A stretch of 64,000 bases of DNA from an uncultured Rhodoblastus sp. (lineage in GTDB: Bacteria > Pseudomonadota > Alphaproteobacteria > Rhizobiales > Beijerinckiaceae), in the NCBI RefSeq assembly GCF_903903185.1, contig NZ_CAIUXT010000110.1:1-64000 (forward strand), given 5' to 3'. Numbering within the stretch: position 1 is the first letter of the stretch; the number at the start of each line of letters is the position of its first letter. Both the position numbers and the translations under genes were made by a program. The notes under the pieces are model-generated. The model saw nothing but the letters and a program-made list of their open reading frames with translations. It searched no databases and was not told the origin of the DNA. Below are positions 39,278-48,127 of this stretch, piece after piece.

Positions 39278-39631
39278 CTATCCGCCCCAATGCCAGGCGG
39301 CCCAGACGATGACCGCCTCGCCGGCCAGAATGGCGGCGAAGACCGAGCGGCGCGCGGCGAAAAAGGCGACCGCCGCGGCGGCGATGCCGGCGACGCGCGC
39401 CCAGACCGGCACGATCGCCAGTTCATGCGAGGGAATCAGCACGATCTTGACCACCACCCCGACCAGCAGCACGGTCGCGACGCTGCGCACGAACAGAAAA
39501 ATTTCCGATTCCTCGTCGATTCCCCGCGCGAAGAACACCGCGATCACCCGCCAGATTTCGCTCGGCAGGAAGCCCAGAACGATCAGCGCCAGATAGGGCG
39601 CGAGCGTCGGATCGCCGGTAAAGACGCTCAT
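39278..39631 (-). CDS. azlD: AzlD-family branched-chain amino acid exporter subunit
   Basis: The 117-residue product is an AzlD-type protein with four membrane segments, including YLALIVLGFLPSEIWRVIAV, FVRSVATVLLVGVVVKIVLI and AGIAAAAVAFFAARRSVFAA. It pairs with AzlC as the small subunit for branched-chain amino acid export. The ATG at 39631 overlaps the azlC stop (ATGA), so translation is coupled; longer open frame upstream lies within azlC in another frame. Confidence 0.9.
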   Translation of the reverse strand: MSVFTGDPTLAPYLALIVLGFLPSEIWRVIAVFFARGIDEESEIFLFVRSVATVLLVGVVVKIVLIPSHELAIVPVWARVAGIAAAAVAFFAARRSVFAAILAGEAVIVWAAWHWGG

Positions 39632-40449
39632 CTGGAACGCCGCGCGAAATAGCCGACAAGCCAGGCGCCGCCGCCCCCAATCAGGGCCAGCGCCGGCAGG
39701 TCGAGGCCGCCGCCGATCCAGCTCTGCGTCAACGGCGCCAGAACGGCGCCGAACAGCATCGACAGCCAGTCGGCGCCCGAACGCGCCGAGCGCGCCGTGG
39801 TGGCCAGAAAATAGATCGGCGACAGCATCATCAGCCCCGCGCCGAGCGGCGCCGGCAGCGAACCGGTCAGCCAGAAGCCAAGCGCGGTGGACAAGGTCGT
39901 CAGCACGATGCAGACCGTCGCCAGCCCGAAGAAAAATGGCAGGCGGGTCGGCCTCGCCAAATCGGGCAGGCGGCGCAGCGATTCCGCCCAGACGGTGACG
40001 GCGATGCAATGCGAGGCGGCGAGCAAGGTGGCCAGCCGGGTTTTTCGACCGCGCAGCATCGGCAGCACCGAAAGGCACATCGGCAACAGCCGCACCGACG
40101 ACAGGCTGACCGCCAACGCAATCGCAGGAGGCGCGGTTTTGGCCGCGACCGCGCCGAAAAACAGCAATTGTCCGGGGCCGGCCCAGACCAGCAAGGTGGA
40201 GAGCATGGCCGCGCCGATAGGAAAACCCGCCGCCCGCGCGAGACCGCCAACGCCCATCAGCGACAAGGCGACATAAAACGCCGGACCCGAAAACGCCGCC
40301 CGCGCCCCGGCGCAGAACCAGCGCGCAAACGCGCCTTCATCGAGCGTGTCGTCCGGGTCGTCCCGGTTTTCCGACAGCGCGCCCTCGGTCGCCCCGGGCG
40401 CGTTTTTCGCATTCCGACGATCCCGGATCGGCAAAGGCTTGGGTTGCAT
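39628..40449 (-). CDS. azlC: AzlC-family transporter, large subunit
   Basis: The 273-residue protein has an N-terminal cytoplasmic extension (about 1-45) followed by AzlC sequence: FSGPAFYVALSLMGVGGLAR, PIGAAMLSTLLVWAGPGQLL and VSLSSVRLLPMCLSVLPMLR, then further membrane helices to the C-terminus. AzlCD export branched-chain amino acids. It overlaps azlD by four bases. A copy of a dispersed repeat (40459-40496) lies just upstream of the start, so the N-terminal extension before the first membrane helix could include a start error. Confidence 0.9.
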   Translation of the reverse strand: MQPKPLPIRDRRNAKNAPGATEGALSENRDDPDDTLDEGAFARWFCAGARAAFSGPAFYVALSLMGVGGLARAAGFPIGAAMLSTLLVWAGPGQLLFFGAVAAKTAPPAIALAVSLSSVRLLPMCLSVLPMLRGRKTRLATLLAASHCIAVTVWAESLRRLPDLARPTRLPFFFGLATVCIVLTTLSTALGFWLTGSLPAPLGAGLMMLSPIYFLATTARSARSGADWLSMLFGAVLAPLTQSWIGGGLDLPALALIGGGGAWLVGYFARRSR

Positions 40450-40458
40450 GGCCTCGAA

Positions 40459-40496
40459 GCGTTTTCTTCACGCGAACCTGCGTCCACTATGCTTGA
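40459..40496. repeat. Dispersed repeat copy (TTTTCTTCACGCGAACC type)
   Basis: GCGTTTTCTTCACGCGAACC followed by a GTCCACT...GCTTGA segment recurs at 49628-49664 as GCGTTTTCTTCACGCGAACC and GCCACTTCGCTTGA. Confidence 0.65.
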
Positions 40497-40528
40497 CCGG
40501 AAGGGTCGCGTTGCCGTTAAGCCATGAC

Positions 40529-41341
40529 TCAGACTTCGGCAAGCCGCTCCAGCCGCGCGACGTCGAGCAGGCGCACGCCATCGGGGACGATGACAATGGT
40601 CTTTTCCCGCGCCATCCGGGTCATCATCCGGCTGACGGTCTCGACCGTCAGGCCGAGATAATCGCCGATGTCGAGCCGGGTCATCGGCAGCGGCACATGG
40701 ACGGAAGCGCCATGGATGCGGGCATAGCGGTTGCGCATGCCGATCAGGAAGGCGGCGATCTTTTCCTCCGCCGTGCGTCGGCCGAGCACCACCATCTGGT
40801 CCTGCGCCAGGGTCAGCTCATGCGAGGCCGCCTCCAGCAAAGCCCGCATCAGACGCGGCTTTTCGTCGATAAGCTCGGAAAAGCCGACCCGCGAGAACTG
40901 GCAGATTTTGGCCGGCGTCAGCGCGTCGGCGGTGAACATGTGGGTCTTGGCGAGGGCGAGGCCGAGGAAATCGCCGGGCATGGCGAAGCCGACCACCTGC
41001 CGGCGCCCATCCGGCAAAAGTTTCGACAGCCGCAGCGCGCCCGAGGTCAGATTGCCGACATGGACCGCGTCGCGGCCCTGCTCGAACACGGTCGCCTTGG
41101 AGGGAAACGAAACGGTGCGGCCGATTTTTTCCAGCGCTTCGAATTCGTCCGGGTCGAGCGCCTGGCAGATGCTCTGGCCGCGCACATCGCAATCGGCGCA
41201 ATCGAGCGCCCCGCCCTGGGGCGGCTTTTGCGAAGCGCAGGACAGACTGCGCACACTGGCTTCCATGCGACCGAAGACCGTGTCCGTCATAGTCTTTTCG
41301 GCCAAGCTTTCCAAAACAAACTCCCGCTGGAGCCGGCGCAT
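40529..41341 (-). CDS. FNR-type Crp family transcription regulator with [4Fe-4S] site
   Basis: Up to 270 residues. N-terminal cysteines DCADCDVRGQSIC (C48, C51, C59: C-x2-C-x7-C) with C147 in the sensor domain fit an oxygen-labile [4Fe-4S] cluster as in FnrL/AadR/FixK-like regulators. A cNMP-binding-type domain (about 75-180) and a winged helix with recognition motif VETVSRM (E234...S237 R238) follow. It should activate or repress genes at low oxygen. ATG codon 18 (41290) is an alternative start. A candidate FNR box lies upstream in the gap shared with nadK, suggesting autoregulation. Confidence 0.9.
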   Translation of the reverse strand: MRRLQREFVLESLAEKTMTDTVFGRMEASVRSLSCASQKPPQGGALDCADCDVRGQSICQALDPDEFEALEKIGRTVSFPSKATVFEQGRDAVHVGNLTSGALRLSKLLPDGRRQVVGFAMPGDFLGLALAKTHMFTADALTPAKICQFSRVGFSELIDEKPRLMRALLEAASHELTLAQDQMVVLGRRTAEEKIAAFLIGMRNRYARIHGASVHVPLPMTRLDIGDYLGLTVETVSRMMTRMAREKTIVIVPDGVRLLDVARLERLAEV

Positions 41342-41403
41342 CCGACCGACTTACAATAGGATGACATTCTTTCCTATGACGCAAGCCTTGATGGTCAAAA
41401 ATT

Positions 41404-41417
41404 TTGATCCTTGTCAA
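41404..41417. promoter_or_regulatory. Candidate FNR/FixK box
   Basis: TTGATCCTTGTCAA matches TTGAT-N4-ATCAA at 9 of 10 fixed positions. It lies 63-76 bases upstream of the longer fnr-type start and about 155 bases upstream of nadK. A weaker TTGAT...TCAA motif is at 41388-41398. Confidence 0.55.
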
Positions 41418-41571
41418 CGACAAGGCGGAAAACTTGCAGATTCTACCGCATAGACCTTCGCCTGCGCGCAGGCTTTCCGTCGGTCGCCCGACGTTTGCGC
41501 AGCCTTGCTCAAGGCGGCGCCATCGCCTATGGATCAAAAGAGCCAATCCGGCGCGACGGCGATCGAGCGCA

Positions 41572-42363
41572 ATGATTCATTCCCGAGGCCCTACGCGCCG
41601 GTTCGAGCGGATCAACTTCCTGTCCTCGGGGACGCCGGAGGCGGAGGACTCCCGCGCGCGGCTGGTCGGCCGCTATGGCGACGTCCATTCCGACGAAGCC
41701 GAAGTGGTGGTGGCGCTGGGCGGCGACGGCCTGATGTTGCAGACCCTGCATAAGTTCATGGGCCGCAACGTCCCGATCTACGGAATGAATCGCGGCTCGG
41801 TCGGCTTTCTGATGAACGAGTTCCGCGAAACCGGGCTGCGCAAGAGGCTCAGCTCGGCGCACAGCTCGATCGTTCATCCGTTGCTGATGGAGGCCGAAAC
41901 GGTCAACGGACCGAAGACCCAGGCGCGGGCGATCAACGAAGTATCGCTGCTGCGCCAGTCCGCCCAGGCCGCCAAGCTGCGGGTGCGGGTGGACGGCCAT
42001 GTGCGGCTTGAGGAATTGATGGCCGACGGCGTGCTGATCGCCACGCCGGCCGGCTCCACCGCCTATAATCTCTCCGCCAACGGCCCGATTTTGCCGCTCG
42101 ACGCGCCCTTGATGGCGCTGACGCCGATTTCCGCCTTCCGCCCCCGCCGCTGGCGCGGCGCGCTGCTCTCCGACAAGGCCGAGGTGGTTCTGGAAATTCT
42201 CGAAGCGGACAAGCGCCCGGTGGCGGCCACCGCCGATCACTTCGAGTTCCGCGATGTGCTGCGGGTCAGAGTGACGACCGACCGTTCGACGGGCATGGAG
42301 ATTCTCCACGATCCCGGTCATTCCATGGAAGAGCGCATCCTGCGCGAACAATTCAGGCATTGA
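41572..42363 (+). CDS. nadK: NAD kinase
   Basis: The 263-residue product has the NAD kinase motif [11 protein letters not shown] (GGDG 50-53), [33 protein letters not shown] and the substrate loop [15 protein letters not shown]. It makes NADP from NAD and ATP. ATG 41572 precedes the conserved [17 protein letters not shown]; it lacks a strong ribosome-binding site (GAGCG) but no better start exists. NUDIX hydrolase follows after 3 bases, so they are probably one operon. Confidence 0.95.
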   Translation: MIHSRGPTRRFERINFLSSGTPEAEDSRARLVGRYGDVHSDEAEVVVALGGDGLMLQTLHKFMGRNVPIYGMNRGSVGFLMNEFRETGLRKRLSSAHSSIVHPLLMEAETVNGPKTQARAINEVSLLRQSAQAAKLRVRVDGHVRLEELMADGVLIATPAGSTAYNLSANGPILPLDAPLMALTPISAFRPRRWRGALLSDKAEVVLEILEADKRPVAATADHFEFRDVLRVRVTTDRSTGMEILHDPGHSMEERILREQFRH

Positions 42364-42366
42364 ATC

Positions 42367-42969
42367 ATGGCCGACGAAGACGACAACATGGCCGCCCGGT
42401 TGCGCGGCTTCGACGAAAAAATTCTGGCGCGCGACAAATATTCCTTCTCGCGGCTGACCTATGATTTTCGCCGCGCCGACGGGCGCTGGGAAAGACATGA
42501 GCGCAACCTGTTCCGCCGGCCCGACGCCGCCGTGCTGCTGCCCTATGACCCGCAGCGCAAAAAAGTGCTGCTGACGCGGCAGTTCCGGCTCGGCGCCTTC
42601 ATCAACGATTCCACGCCCAATCTGCTCGAAGCCTGCGCCGGGACGATCGACCCCGATGAGGCGCCCGACGCCTGCATGCGGCGCGAGGCGATGGAGGAAA
42701 TCGGCCTGCGCGTCCATGAACTGCGCTTGCTGTTCGAGGCTTTCGTCAGCCCGGCGGCGACGACGGAAAAGCTCTATTTCTTCGTTGCGCCCTATGGGCC
42801 GGACGCCCGCGTCGCCGACGGCGGCGGCATGGAGGAGGAAGGCGAGGAGATCGAAATCGTCGAAGCCGGCTTTTTCGAGACCCTGGCCGAGGCGCAGGCC
42901 GGGGCGATCCGCGACGGCAAGACGCTGACCCTGCTCTATTGGCTCAAGGCATCGGGGCTGATGGGCTGA
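42367..42969 (+). CDS. NUDIX hydrolase (NudK/ADP-ribose pyrophosphatase-like)
   Basis: The 200-residue product has the NUDIX box GTIDPDEAPDACMRREAMEE followed by IG, fitting Gx5Ex7REUxEExGU, and an upstream VLLPYDPQRKKVLLTRQFRL strand as in GDP-mannose and ADP-ribose hydrolases. It cleaves nucleoside diphosphates linked to another moiety. Three bases separate it from nadK, suggesting nucleotide metabolism as the shared theme. The exact substrate is not decided by sequence. Confidence 0.92.
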   Translation: MADEDDNMAARLRGFDEKILARDKYSFSRLTYDFRRADGRWERHERNLFRRPDAAVLLPYDPQRKKVLLTRQFRLGAFINDSTPNLLEACAGTIDPDEAPDACMRREAMEEIGLRVHELRLLFEAFVSPAATTEKLYFFVAPYGPDARVADGGGMEEEGEEIEIVEAGFFETLAEAQAGAIRDGKTLTLLYWLKASGLMG

Positions 42970-43308
42970 ATTCCCGCCCGATCCAATTTCACAGGATCAG
43001 AAAAGTTTCGCGGCCGCGCCGCTGGCTGGCGCCCCGCCGCGCCGGCTTTTCATCGCAACATCGGCCGACGGGCGCAGCCGCCCGGATGGATTCGTAATTC
43101 GCCGAACTTGCTGTTTATGCACCGCAAATTGCGATAGCGACCGCCTGGCGATTCGCAATTCGCAATTTCCCCGCCCCCATGAACTCCTGGACGATCCTGC
43201 GAACCCCCTGGTTTTATTGATATTCAACCCTTTTCGGCCGCTTGGCGCCGCACTTGCCAAAGATGGGCGAGACGCAAGTCCGCGTCAGCCTCCAGAGGGG
43301 TTAATCCA
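42970..43308. other. Intergenic region before PEP-CTERM gene
   Basis: No gene is supported. Bases 43085-43170 contain repeated ATTCGCAATTCGCAATT-like segments, low-copy and irregular. The end holds AGAGGGG (43294-43300), the ribosome-binding site for the next gene. Confidence 0.45.
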
Positions 43309-44106
43309 TTGAATATCATAATGAAAAAGGCTCTCGTCGTCGTCGCCTCCGGCGCTTCTGCGGTCCTCGCCGCAAACACCGCTCGAGCCGATGTGTTCCA
43401 ACTCAACTATGAAGCGCCGGGCGTCCAGAACTCCACCGCGATCTTCAGCGTGAAGGGCGTCGAAACGTTCGACGAGCTTAAACCCGGCTATTACAAACCC
43501 ATCGTCGCCGACTTCGCCGCCCAGACCAAAGGCGCAATCTCCGGCGTCTACACCCCCGGTTCGGGAAACTCGAAGGGCGTCCAGATCGATGCAGCCGACA
43601 AATTTGGCGGCGCCGGCGGAACGGGGACCTATCCGGTCTCCTTCCCGAACACGTCCTACACGCTCACCCTGAGCAACGATGCGATCCTCAATCCCAAGGG
43701 GATCAACTATTTCGGCTACTGGCTGTCGGCGCTCGACAAGGGCAATATCGTGACGTTCTACAATAATGGCGTCGAGGTCGGTCAGGTGACGCCGAAAGAA
43801 GTATCGGCGATCACCCAACTCGACAAGCGCTATTACGGCAATCCGAACGCCCAATTCAATGGTCAAGACCGTAGCGAACCGTTCGTGTTCATCAACTTCT
43901 ACGACACAACCGGCACATTCAACCAGGTGACGTTTTCCGAAGGCAACAACTTCGGCGGCGGCTACGAATCCGACAATCACACCGTCGGCTATTATACGCA
44001 GGTTGGCGGCGTTCCCGAGCCTTCGACCTGGGCCTTGATGGCGCTCGGCTTGTGCGGCCTCGGCTTTCTCAGCCATCGCCGGGTGAAGACGGTTTCGATC
44101 GCGTGA
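43309..44106 (+). CDS. PEP-CTERM sorting-signal exported protein
   Basis: The 265-residue product has a signal peptide (about 1-27, ending NTARA), a beta-rich mature region with FNQVTFSEGNNFGGGYESDN, and a C-terminal VPEPSTWALMALGLCGLGFL then SHRR, a standard PEP-CTERM signal. An exosortase would process it. TTG 43309 is placed 8 bases after AGAGGGG; ATG 43321 is much too far, so the TTG start is preferred. A strong terminator follows. Codon use suggests high expression. The adhesion or matrix role is unproven. Confidence 0.85.
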   Translation: MNIIMKKALVVVASGASAVLAANTARADVFQLNYEAPGVQNSTAIFSVKGVETFDELKPGYYKPIVADFAAQTKGAISGVYTPGSGNSKGVQIDAADKFGGAGGTGTYPVSFPNTSYTLTLSNDAILNPKGINYFGYWLSALDKGNIVTFYNNGVEVGQVTPKEVSAITQLDKRYYGNPNAQFNGQDRSEPFVFINFYDTTGTFNQVTFSEGNNFGGGYESDNHTVGYYTQVGGVPEPSTWALMALGLCGLGFLSHRRVKTVSIA

Positions 44107-44128
44107 ATTAGCGCCATCGACAACATCC

Positions 44129-44160
44129 GAAAGGCCGCCGCGAGGCGGCCTTTCCTTTGG
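44129..44160 (+). terminator. Intrinsic terminator after PEP-CTERM gene
   Basis: An 11-bp stem (44129-44139 with 44144-44154), loop GCGA, is followed by a short T-rich tail about 23 bases after the stop. Confidence 0.8.
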
Positions 44161-44289
44161 CGCGGAACAAGCCGAACCGCTTCAACCCGCGTGGATTGAA
44201 TCATCGTCGGCGTTGCGCTTTCGCGCCGCCGCCTTGCGCGCAAAAAATCACGAAAAAATTGACGCGGCGATTTGGGGCCAGAACGCCGA

Positions 44290-45597
44290 TCAGGCGGCGA
44301 TCAGTTGTTTTTCCAGCGCGTCGAGATCGACGGCGATTTCGCCGCTTTCGCCCGATGCGGCGGGCTCGAAAACCGGCGCCGGAGCGGTTTCGGGCAAAAC
44401 CGGCGCTTTGAGCGCCGGCGCGGCGGGCGGTTCCGCCGGCGCGGCGGCCATGGCCGGCGCTTCCCGTTTCAGCCGCGCAAGCGCGCGCCGGCCCGTCTCG
44501 CGCGCCGCATCCGCCTCGAACCGGCGCAACAGCGCGATCAGGCGGGAAAGACTTTCGTCGCCCGCGCCTTCGCATTGGCGCAGCACCGCCTGAACGAGGG
44601 GCAGGCGCAAGGCGCCGTCATCGGTTTCTTCCTGCGGCAGGCGCGCCAGCGCAACCAGCGCGATCTGAAAGGCGAGCAACAGGGTCTCGGGCAGGCCGGC
44701 CCTCGCGTAAACAGCGGCAAAGGCCGGGGAGGCCGGGTCCCTGACCAGGCCGGCGATGCGGCGCGGGCCCAGACCGGTCAGTTCGGACAGCGTCGCCTCG
44801 AACAGGCCGCTCTGGCCGCAGAGCAGCGCGCGCAGCGCGAGCCCCGCCGTCAATTGCCCGGAAACCCGCAGATAAGCGGCGAGCGCCGCCGTCTCGTCGG
44901 AATAGTCGGCGCAAGCCGCGGCGATGATCATGGCGGCGCGGTCTCGCGAATCCCTTGCGACGTTTTCGCAGCGCGCGCGCGCCATCCAGTTGCGTTTGAG
45001 CGCGAGATCGGTCAATTGCCGCGCGGCGGCGGCGGCCAGCGCGGCGCGCACGGTCGCCGGCAGCCACGGACGGCCCAGCAGGGCCTCGCGCAATTCGCCG
45101 TCGTCCCAAAACCGTTCGACCATGCGGCGCATGGCGAATTCCGGCAGATTGGCGCCGGCGTTGACCGCCAGCGCGATGAGCGCCTCGCGCGCCCCGATCT
45201 CGGCCAGCGCCGCCGCAACGGCGGACGACAGTTCGGAGCGCAGGGCGATGGCGGCCTGGGCGCCGGGGGAGCCGATGGCGGCGCAATCGATCAATTGCGC
45301 GTCGCTCAGAAGCTTCGAGCGCGCCAGCACGAGGGCGGAAGCCGGCGAGGGATCGCAGGCCAGCGCCCAGATCAGCGCCGGAGGCGCTTGCGTCGCCCCG
45401 GCGAAGGCTTCGGCCAGCGCCCGGCGCGGCAAAGGCGAGGGATCGTCGAGCAGCGCGAAAAACACCTTCTCCGCCCGCTCCCGCTGGGCCGGGTCCAGAT
45501 CTCCGTCCAGCCAGGCCCGCGCCAGCGCCGCGGCGCCCCCCGCCCGCGCGCTGGCCGGGGCGTTTTCCAACGATGGGGCGAAAGCACGGATGGTCAT
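44290..45597 (-). CDS. DUF2336 domain protein
   Basis: The 435-residue product is an all-helical, alanine- and leucine-rich repeat protein. It fits the alphaproteobacterial DUF2336 family, with RRALAEAFAGATQAPPALIW, LGRPWLPATVRAALAAAAAR and a C-terminal short conserved LDALEKQLIAA. Function is unknown; members are often near cell-cycle or motility genes. A near-CtrA site lies upstream. The middle (370-420) is low complexity. ATG 45597 begins MTIRAFAPSLENAP; no better start is seen. Confidence 0.82.
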   Translation of the reverse strand: MTIRAFAPSLENAPASARAGGAAALARAWLDGDLDPAQRERAEKVFFALLDDPSPLPRRALAEAFAGATQAPPALIWALACDPSPASALVLARSKLLSDAQLIDCAAIGSPGAQAAIALRSELSSAVAAALAEIGAREALIALAVNAGANLPEFAMRRMVERFWDDGELREALLGRPWLPATVRAALAAAAARQLTDLALKRNWMARARCENVARDSRDRAAMIIAAACADYSDETAALAAYLRVSGQLTAGLALRALLCGQSGLFEATLSELTGLGPRRIAGLVRDPASPAFAAVYARAGLPETLLLAFQIALVALARLPQEETDDGALRLPLVQAVLRQCEGAGDESLSRLIALLRRFEADAARETGRRALARLKREAPAMAAAPAEPPAAPALKAPVLPETAPAPVFEPAASGESGEIAVDLDALEKQLIAA

Positions 45598-45661
45598 GCG
45601 TCACTCGCGAAAAAGCGAAAGCCCCCTTGGCTTCCGGTTAATCGAGTGTGAGGATTCAAGG

Positions 45662-45676
45662 TAAAATTTCGCTTAA
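45662..45676. promoter_or_regulatory. Possible imperfect CtrA site upstream of DUF2336 gene
   Basis: TAAAATTTCGCTTAA is TAAA-N7-TTAA, one base from the TTAA-N7-TTAA consensus, 65 bases before the DUF2336 start. It could equally serve the CitE-like gene promoter. Confidence 0.3.
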
Positions 45677-45753
45677 TATTTTTTGTCGCCCGCGACCGGT
45701 CGCCATTGGCGCAAGCCTCGCATAAGCTTCGCTCCATTCAGGAGACGCCCGCC

Positions 45754-46470
45754 ATGCGTTCGATTCTCGTCCTTTCCGCCGCCTCCCGCGCCGCTTTCGA
45801 GGCGGGGCTGGCGAGCGAGGCCGATGGACTTGCGCTCGATCTCGCCGGCGCAGCCGACGTCGATGTCGCGCGCGAGAACGCCGCCGCCTGGATCGCCGAA
45901 GCAAGCGGCCTCGGCCGGCCTTGCCTCGCGCTCATCCATCGGCTCGGCTCCGGTCTGGCCGATGGCGATCTCGACGCCGTCGTCGCCGCGCGGCCCTTCG
46001 GCATTCTCCTGCCCGACGCCCACGGCCGCCGCGACGCGCAGCATCTGGGCGCCAAGCTGGCGGTGCGCGAGGCGGAAGCCGGCTTGCCCGACGGTTCTTG
46101 CAAAATCCTGGCTCTGGCCGCCGATTCGCCCGCCGCGATCTTCGAACTCGGGACTTTTACGCGCGGCGCCCGGAGGCTGATCGGTATCGGGCGCGACGAA
46201 CTGTCGTTGCGGCGCCTGCTTGGCGTCGCCGCGGGCGCGTCGGGGGAGCGCCCGGAGCCGTTGCGGGTCGCGCGCGCGCTCTGCCTGTTCGCGGCGGCGG
46301 CGGCGGGCGCGCCGGCCTATGACGCCGCCGAACCCTTGGAGGGCGAGGATTTTTTCCGCGCCTGCGCGGCGGCCAGCAGCGACGGTTTTGCCGGCAAGCT
46401 GGTGTTGTCGGCGGCGCAGGCGAAAACCGTCAATGACGTTTTCCCGCAAGCTCTCGCGGAAAAGACCTAG
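45754..46470 (+). CDS. Short HpcH/HpaI aldolase/CitE-like protein
   Basis: The 238-residue product resembles citrate-lyase beta-chain-like (CitE) proteins: RSILVLSAASRAAFEAGLAS, ADGLALDLA(D) region and ELGTFTRGARRLIGIGRDEL. It is shorter than typical CitE (about 270-290), and the usual C-terminal region is brief. The usual substrate-binding arginine and acidic ligand motifs are only partly apparent. Activity is therefore uncertain. ATG 45754 has CAGGAGAC at good spacing. It is divergent from the DUF2336 gene. The stop is embedded in a dispersed inverted repeat. Confidence 0.7.
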   Translation: MRSILVLSAASRAAFEAGLASEADGLALDLAGAADVDVARENAAAWIAEASGLGRPCLALIHRLGSGLADGDLDAVVAARPFGILLPDAHGRRDAQHLGAKLAVREAEAGLPDGSCKILALAADSPAAIFELGTFTRGARRLIGIGRDELSLRRLLGVAAGASGERPEPLRVARALCLFAAAAAGAPAYDAAEPLEGEDFFRACAAASSDGFAGKLVLSAAQAKTVNDVFPQALAEKT

Positions 46471-46496
46471 AGCCATTTCGCTTGAAAACGCTCTAG
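46467..46496. repeat. Dispersed inverted repeat at end of CitE-like gene
   Basis: CTAGAGC (46467-46473) and GCTCTAG (46490-46496) flank CATTTCGCTTGAAAAC. The inner part matches 49655-49670 of another dispersed copy. Confidence 0.7.
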
Positions 46497-47056
46497 AACC
46501 GCGTGACCAGATCGGCGAGAACGGGCCGCGCGCGGTCCTCGATTTCCGCCTCCAGCCGGCCGATATGGATGTAGCCGGCGATTTTTTCATGCTCGGCGAC
46601 GCCGAAACGGGCCAGAACCTCGCGGTCATAGGCGCACCATTCGGTCAGCCAGGCGGTGCGAAAGCCCATCGAGGCCGCAGCGATGGTCAGCGCCATGCAG
46701 ACCGCGCCCGCAGACATTTCCTGCTCCCACAGCGGAATCTTGACATGCGGCGCGGCGCGCGACACCACCGCGACCACCAGCGGCGCGCGCAACAGGCGGT
46801 TGCGCTCGGTCTCGATGCGCTGGGCCTCGGCCTCCGGCTCGCGACGGGCATAGATCTCCGCCAGAATCTCCCCGGCCCGCGCGCGTCCCTCGCCTTCGAA
46901 CAGGATGAACCGCCAGGGCGCGAGCTTGCCGTGATCGGGGACGCGGGCGGCCAGCGTCAGCAGGGTTTGCAACTGCGCCTCGTCCGGCCCCGGGCCGCGC
47001 ATATGCGCGGGCGGGACGGAGCGGCGCCGTTCGAGAAGTCTTATCGTGTCGTTCAT
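46493..47056 (-). CDS. Nitroreductase family protein
   Basis: The 187-residue product carries the FMN-binding nitroreductase pattern: LLERRRSVPPAHM at the N-terminus, LLTLAARVPDHGKLAPWRFI, and GAVCMALTIAAASMGFRTAW, followed by FGVAEHEKIAGYIHIGR. It should reduce nitro, quinone or related substrates with NAD(P)H. Short length places it in the YdjA-like group. ATG 47056 begins MNDTIRLLERRRS. It is divergent from the TTG-initiated secreted protein gene. Confidence 0.9.
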   Translation of the reverse strand: MNDTIRLLERRRSVPPAHMRGPGPDEAQLQTLLTLAARVPDHGKLAPWRFILFEGEGRARAGEILAEIYARREPEAEAQRIETERNRLLRAPLVVAVVSRAAPHVKIPLWEQEMSAGAVCMALTIAAASMGFRTAWLTEWCAYDREVLARFGVAEHEKIAGYIHIGRLEAEIEDRARPVLADLVTRF

Positions 47057-47145
47057 GCGATCATCCGGGCCTTTCACAAAGACAAGCCCTAAAAAGGCCG
47101 CTTTGTAAACCGAAGCCGGAACCTGTTGAAAATTGGAGGGACGAT

Positions 47146-48063
47146 TTGCGGCGATCGGGAAGGTTTTTTTTGGCTTTGCTCGGCCCAATGCTGGCTTGCG
47201 GGCCCGTCCTGGCGCAAGCGCCGACCGCGCCCGCGCCGGGGCCGCCCGTCGCGCCGGCGCCCGCGCCCCATGCCCTGGTCTCGCTCAGCGCCGTCTACGC
47301 GCAGGGCGACACGCAGCCGATTCGCGCCGGCCTCAACTGGCGGGTGTTCGACGCCCATGCGAACGACGACGGCGTCCACGCCCTCGTCGCCGAATCCAGC
47401 CAATCCACCCCTGCCTTCGCGCTGCCGGACGGGGAGTATATTGTCCATGTCGCCTGCGGCCTCGCCGGCGCCGCGAGGCAGATCAAGGTCACCGGCGCGC
47501 CGCTGACCCAGAAGCTGACGATGAACGCCGGCGGCCTCAAGATTTCCGCCCAGCTCGGCGACGCGCCGATCCCGCCGGCGCGGCTCAACATCATGATCTA
47601 CCTTCCCGACCGCAACGATCCGGAAGCCAAGCTGATCCTGCCCAATCTCAAGGCCGGCGCGTCCGAATGCCTGCCCGAGGGCGCCTACCACATCGTTTCG
47701 AAACTGCTCGACGCGACGCCGGGCGCCACGACGCCGACCAATTCCACCGTTTACGCCGATCTCAAGGTGCAGGCCGGCAAGATCACCTCGGGCGTACTGC
47801 GCCACCGCGCCGCCGCCATGACGCTCAAACTGGTCAATAACGCCGGCGGCGAAGCCTTGGCCAACACCAGTTTCTCCGTCCTCACCCCCGGCGGGGACGT
47901 CATCCGCGAAATGATCGGGGCCTTTCCTTCGCTGCTGCTCGCGGAAGGCGAATATGTCGCCATCGCCCGCCACGAGAACAAGACCTATCAGGCGACCTTC
48001 AAAGTGATCTCCAATCAGGATCGCGACGTCGAGATTCTGGCCCGGCAGCCGGCGGCGGAATGA
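47146..48063 (+). CDS. Exported hypothetical protein
   Basis: The 305-residue product has a signal peptide (1-23, FFLALLGPMLACGPVLA), a Pro/Ala linker (24-42) and a beta-rich body with repeats of carboxypeptidase-regulatory-like strands: FALPDGEYIVHVACGLAGAA, CLPEGAYHIVSKLLDA and LLLAEGEYVAIARHENKTYQ. These resemble prealbumin-like or DUF modules that bind other molecules, but no named family is certain. The TTG at 47146 follows GGAGGG with 5 bases spacing and is the only reasonable start. It is probably periplasmic. Confidence 0.7.
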   Translation: MRRSGRFFLALLGPMLACGPVLAQAPTAPAPGPPVAPAPAPHALVSLSAVYAQGDTQPIRAGLNWRVFDAHANDDGVHALVAESSQSTPAFALPDGEYIVHVACGLAGAARQIKVTGAPLTQKLTMNAGGLKISAQLGDAPIPPARLNIMIYLPDRNDPEAKLILPNLKAGASECLPEGAYHIVSKLLDATPGATTPTNSTVYADLKVQAGKITSGVLRHRAAAMTLKLVNNAGGEALANTSFSVLTPGGDVIREMIGAFPSLLLAEGEYVAIARHENKTYQATFKVISNQDRDVEILARQPAAE

Positions 48064-48127
48064 GTTGAAGCATGGCGCCGGCCAAATGGATGGCGCATAG
48101 TCTGGAATCGATGAAGGAGGCCGCGCG

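Noticed and set aside
42997-43260. Minus-strand frame of 87 codons before the PEP-CTERM gene
   Set aside because: No ribosome-binding site, low-complexity product and repeated ATTCGCAATT DNA.
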